Source of the DNA: CAJXVY01 sp965660355
GTDB lineage: Bacteria; Actinomycetota; Actinomycetes; Actinomycetales; Microbacteriaceae
Length of the DNA stretch: 50,644 nt
NCBI GenBank assembly: GCA_965660355.1
Contig: CBFHZN010000009.1
Location: forward strand, 1-50,644
Direction: 5' to 3'
Shown here: in pieces, positions 48,899 through 50,644 of the stretch
Layout: each line of letters starts with the position of its first letter
Numbering within the stretch: position 1 is the stretch's first letter
Program-made: the position numbers and the translations under genes
Notes under the pieces: model-generated
The model's input: the letters and a program-made list of their open reading frames with translations, nothing else
The model's database searches: none
Told to the model about the DNA's origin: nothing

Positions 48899-50173
48899 TT
48901 GCAGGCAAATGACAGAAGCTTTGCTGGGGTTTACGAGGAGTTGCAGTGGCGGGGCCTGATTGCACTTTCCACAGATGAGCAAAAGCTCAAAGAGACCTTG
49001 AACGGTTCGAGCATCAGTTTTTATTGCGGCTTTGACCCGACTGCGCCCAGTCTGCATCTAGGGAATCTGGTGCAGCTATTGACCATGCGCAGACTGCAAC
49101 TTGCCGGTCATAAGCCTCTTTGTTTGGTCGGTGGAGCGACAGGGCTAATTGGGGATCCGAAACCCAACGCAGAGAGAACACTAAACACTAAAGAGACTGT
49201 TTCTGAATGGGTAGAAAAACTCCAAGAGCAAACCTCGAGGTTTTTATCAACAGAGGGCGAAAACGCAACTCAGTTGGTAAACAACTTGGATTGGACCGGA
49301 AAGCTCTCAGCAATCGATCTTTTGCGTGATGTTGGTAAATATTTCCGGGTTGGCAAAATGCTTTCCAAAGATGCGGTTAGTGCAAGGTTGAATAGCGATG
49401 CTGGAATTAGTTACACAGAGTTCAGCTACCAAATCCTGCAAGGCTATGACTTTTTGGAGCTATACCGGCGTTATGGCTGTGTATTGCAAACAGGTGGCAG
49501 TGACCAGTGGGGAAACTTAACCGCTGGGGCTGATTTGATTCACTACGCAGAGCAAGAAAGTGCGCACTTGCTAGCGACACCGCTTATCACCAATGCCGAT
49601 GGACAAAAATTTGGTAAAAGCGAGGGAAACGCTGTTTGGTTGGATGCAGAGATGACCTCTGCTTACGCCTTTTACCAATTTTGGCTAAACGTGATGGATG
49701 CTGATGTGATCAAGCTGTTGAAGATATTTACCTTCCTAACCAGGGAAGAAATCGAGGAATTGGAGACAGAGGTAGCGGAAAAGCCATTTCTACGCTCAGC
49801 TCAGAAAAAGCTTGCCTTGGAAGTTACCTCACTGGTGCACTCTGAGGACATAGCTTTGAAAGTCCGCGATGTATCTCAGGCTCTGTTTGGGGCAGAAGAA
49901 TTAGATCAGCTTGATGGGGATATATTGCGCTCAGCTGCACAGAACCTGCCCAGCGTGGATGGCAATGCAGTTGACAACCTGCCGCAGGCTTTGGTGGAGA
50001 GTGGTCTGTTGAGCTCTTTGGGAGCTGCCAGACGGGCAATTGCCGAAGGTGGAGTGTATGTGAATAACCAAAAGGTGGACTCTGAAGAGCTAGATAAAGC
50101 CAAGCTTTTGCCGGGAAAACTGATGATTATTAGACGCGGCAAAAAGAACCTTGCGGCTGTAGTTTTCGATTAG
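48899..50173 (+). CDS. tyrS: tyrosyl-tRNA synthetase
   Basis: Class I synthetase of 424 residues. HIGH-type motif HLGN (53-56) in CGFDPTAPSLHLGN, tyrosine-binding SYQILQGYDFLELY, GGSDQWGN and the KMSKS-type loop KFGKS, then a C-terminal S4 domain (GAARRAIAEGGVYVNNQKV). I chose the TTG at 48899, 7 nt after GGAG (48888-48891), over a TTG at 48869 inside argH. No T-box was seen upstream, unlike some actinobacterial tyrS or ileS genes. No clear terminator directly follows. Confidence 0.95.
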   Translation: MQANDRSFAGVYEELQWRGLIALSTDEQKLKETLNGSSISFYCGFDPTAPSLHLGNLVQLLTMRRLQLAGHKPLCLVGGATGLIGDPKPNAERTLNTKETVSEWVEKLQEQTSRFLSTEGENATQLVNNLDWTGKLSAIDLLRDVGKYFRVGKMLSKDAVSARLNSDAGISYTEFSYQILQGYDFLELYRRYGCVLQTGGSDQWGNLTAGADLIHYAEQESAHLLATPLITNADGQKFGKSEGNAVWLDAEMTSAYAFYQFWLNVMDADVIKLLKIFTFLTREEIEELETEVAEKPFLRSAQKKLALEVTSLVHSEDIALKVRDVSQALFGAEELDQLDGDILRSAAQNLPSVDGNAVDNLPQALVESGLLSSLGAARRAIAEGGVYVNNQKVDSEELDKAKLLPGKLMIIRRGKKNLAAVVFD

Positions 50174-50184
50174 CCCTGAGTTAT

Positions 50185-50213
50185 TTGACACGGGCATCAA
50201 ATGCCAGTAATGT
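50185..50213 (+). promoter_or_regulatory. rRNA operon promoter P1
   Basis: TTGACA, exactly 17 nt, TAATGT: the best promoter in the window, 12 nt after the tyrS stop. A second TTGACA (50233-50238) follows, but its -10 position reads TCGACT. Confidence 0.75.
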
Positions 50214-50377
50214 TTTCCGAGTTGTCCATAGTTTGACAGAGTCTGTGAAAGACCGTCGACTCAAGTGCAACAAAATCTCAGATTCACTGAAATTGCCCCT
50301 TGCGGGGAGGTTTTCGTGCCTCTAAGATTTGATATCTGCCGGTGAGAATTCATCTGCATTCAACCTCTAGTTTGGGG

Positions 50378-50407
50378 TTGTGTGGAGTGACGTTTCATTG
50401 GTAGGAT
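50378..50407 (+). promoter_or_regulatory. candidate rRNA promoter P2
   Basis: TTGTGT, 18 nt, TAGGAT, upstream of the boxA-like site. The -35 is weak; tandem promoters are normal for rRNA operons. Confidence 0.4.
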
Positions 50408-50457
50408 AGGGAAGTTGCTCTGAGTAAGACCCGGAAGGGAAATCTCAGATGCATCCG

Positions 50458-50483
50458 ATCTTTGAGAACTCAACAGCGTGCAC
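50458..50483 (+). promoter_or_regulatory. boxA-like antitermination element of the rRNA leader
   Basis: TTTGAGAACTCAACAGCGTG is nearly the sequence repeatedly seen before 16S genes in high-GC Gram-positive bacteria, where the Nus complex including NusA binds boxA. Confidence 0.6.
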
Positions 50484-50506
50484 AATGTCGATGCCAAAAT
50501 CCTCGG

Positions 50507-50522
50507 CCAATCTTCGGATTGG
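50507..50522 (+). promoter_or_regulatory. UUCG-tetraloop hairpin in the rRNA leader
   Basis: CCAATC-TTCG-GATTGG, six perfect pairs closed by an exceptionally stable tetraloop. Confidence 0.65.
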
Positions 50523-50585
50523 TAGAGATTCCTTTTGGATAGACGAATTGTCAGTAAGACAGTTCAAAAGCCAAATCAAATTGAA

Positions 50586-50599
50586 CACTCTTCGGAGTG
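50586..50599 (+). promoter_or_regulatory. second UUCG-tetraloop hairpin in the rRNA leader
   Basis: CACTC-TTCG-GAGTG, five perfect pairs. Confidence 0.6.
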
Positions 50600-50610
50600 C
50601 TCGTAAAAAC

Positions 50611-50628
50611 TTCCCAAGCAATTGGGAA
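50611..50628 (+). promoter_or_regulatory. GNRA-tetraloop hairpin just before 16S rRNA
   Basis: TTCCCAA-GCAA-TTGGGAA, seven perfect pairs, ending about 9 nt before the mature 16S end; probably part of the pre-16S processing region. Confidence 0.6.
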
Positions 50629-50636
50629 AACATTTT

Positions 50637-50644
50637 TTACGGAG
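50637..50644 (+). rRNA. rrs: 16S rRNA, first bases only (cut by the window end)
   Basis: The window ends in TTTTTTACGGAG. In Microbacteriaceae this precedes AGAGTTTGATCCTGGCTCAG, the conserved 16S 5' end. Only a handful of gene bases are included, so the call depends on this context, the leader elements and the strong promoter. The exact mature 5' end is uncertain by a few bases. Confidence 0.65.

Larger units (their letters stand above)
50174..50644 (+). promoter_or_regulatory. rRNA operon promoter and leader region (471 nt without a protein gene)
   Basis: The stretch between tyrS and the window end. It holds P1, a second candidate promoter, a short CCCC/GGGG dyad with TTTT nearby (50296-50312), a boxA-like antitermination signal and three stable hairpins before 16S. 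No protein gene is supported; a 62-codon minus-strand reading frame overlaps the boxA and the hairpins and lacks any family likeness. Confidence 0.8.

Noticed and set aside
50296..50312. tyrS terminator CCCC-TTGC-GGGG with TTTT
   Set aside because: The stem has only four pairs, lies 120 nt after tyrS and beyond rRNA promoter P1, so I do not call it a terminator.
50445..50633. 62-codon reading frame on the minus strand before the 16S gene
   Set aside because: It covers the boxA-like site and all three leader hairpins, has no ribosome-binding site or family likeness, and lies where the rRNA leader is expected.
1..50644. CRISPR arrays, insertion sequences, integrases, phage genes, toxin-antitoxin or defence systems
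   Set aside because: None found. All sizeable intervals are filled by housekeeping genes in a conserved actinobacterial order, and no direct-repeat arrays or transposase motifs were seen.

Overview
The window is a densely packed, almost purely housekeeping stretch of an actinobacterial chromosome. It most resembles a small-genome aquatic member of the Microbacteriaceae (Luna-type lineages such as Rhodoluna or Aquiluna); that placement is an inference. Three things support it. First, the actinobacterial order ftsK-pgsA-cinA-clgR-DUF3046-recA-recX-miaB-miaA-dapF-hflX-lexA, with a LysM protein divergent from lexA. Second, many genes have a TANNNT -10 element only 6-8 nt before the start codon and no Shine-Dalgarno sequence (leaderless style), and TTG/GTG starts are frequent. 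Third, the rRNA leader is of actinobacterial type. Base composition is moderate by eye rather than high-GC, intergenic gaps are tiny, and four convergent gene pairs overlap at their 3' ends, all signs of streamlining. Three runs of N (2584-2630, 4765-5018, 6447-6799) mark assembly gaps in proS and infB and across the infB/rbfA junction.

Layout. 49-9684: ispG, proS, nusA, infB, rbfA, truB, two small membrane proteins and ribF (isoprenoid precursor, translation/ribosome maturation, flavins). rimP and ylxR, which often flank nusA, are absent here. 9800-10915: a small membrane-anchored protein with a Met/Gly-rich linker and a C-terminal duplication, then a DUF805 membrane protein. 11033-16215: rpsO, pnp, an M16 peptidase, dapB and a TPR-like membrane protein. 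16184-17015 (minus): a DUF4395 membrane protein and a membrane-anchored thioredoxin. 17096-20486: thyX, dapA, rnj. 20535-28586: ftsK to miaA, including the SOS gene recA. 28589-32551: dapF, an rRNA methyltransferase (minus), hflX, lexA (minus) and the divergent LysM division inhibitor. 32568-36674: hisC-hisB-hisH-hisA/priA, an SseB-family protein, DUF1844 (minus). 36849-42291: infC-rpmI-rplT, a SpoU methyltransferase, pheS-pheT. 42291-48897: argC-J-B-F-G-H. 48899-50173: tyrS. 50174-50644: promoter and leader of an rRNA operon; the last few bases are the 5' end of the 16S rRNA.

The genes form a few co-directional, overlapping operons: translation and RNA turnover, diaminopimelate/lysine synthesis split among dapB, dapA and dapF, DNA repair and SOS control (recA, recX, lexA, LysM inhibitor), and histidine and arginine synthesis.

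No CRISPR array, insertion sequence, prophage, tRNA or clearly foreign island was seen. I did not find a new multi-gene system. The most interesting signals are regulatory: infC appears to start with ATC behind a hairpin that can hide its ribosome-binding site; a strong intrinsic terminator is encoded inside the first codons of the methyltransferase gene after rplT; many promoters look leaderless, one of them nested in a terminator and one in a perfect palindrome; SOS boxes lie before recA and on both sides of the lexA/LysM intergenic region; and pnp and infB have structured leaders.
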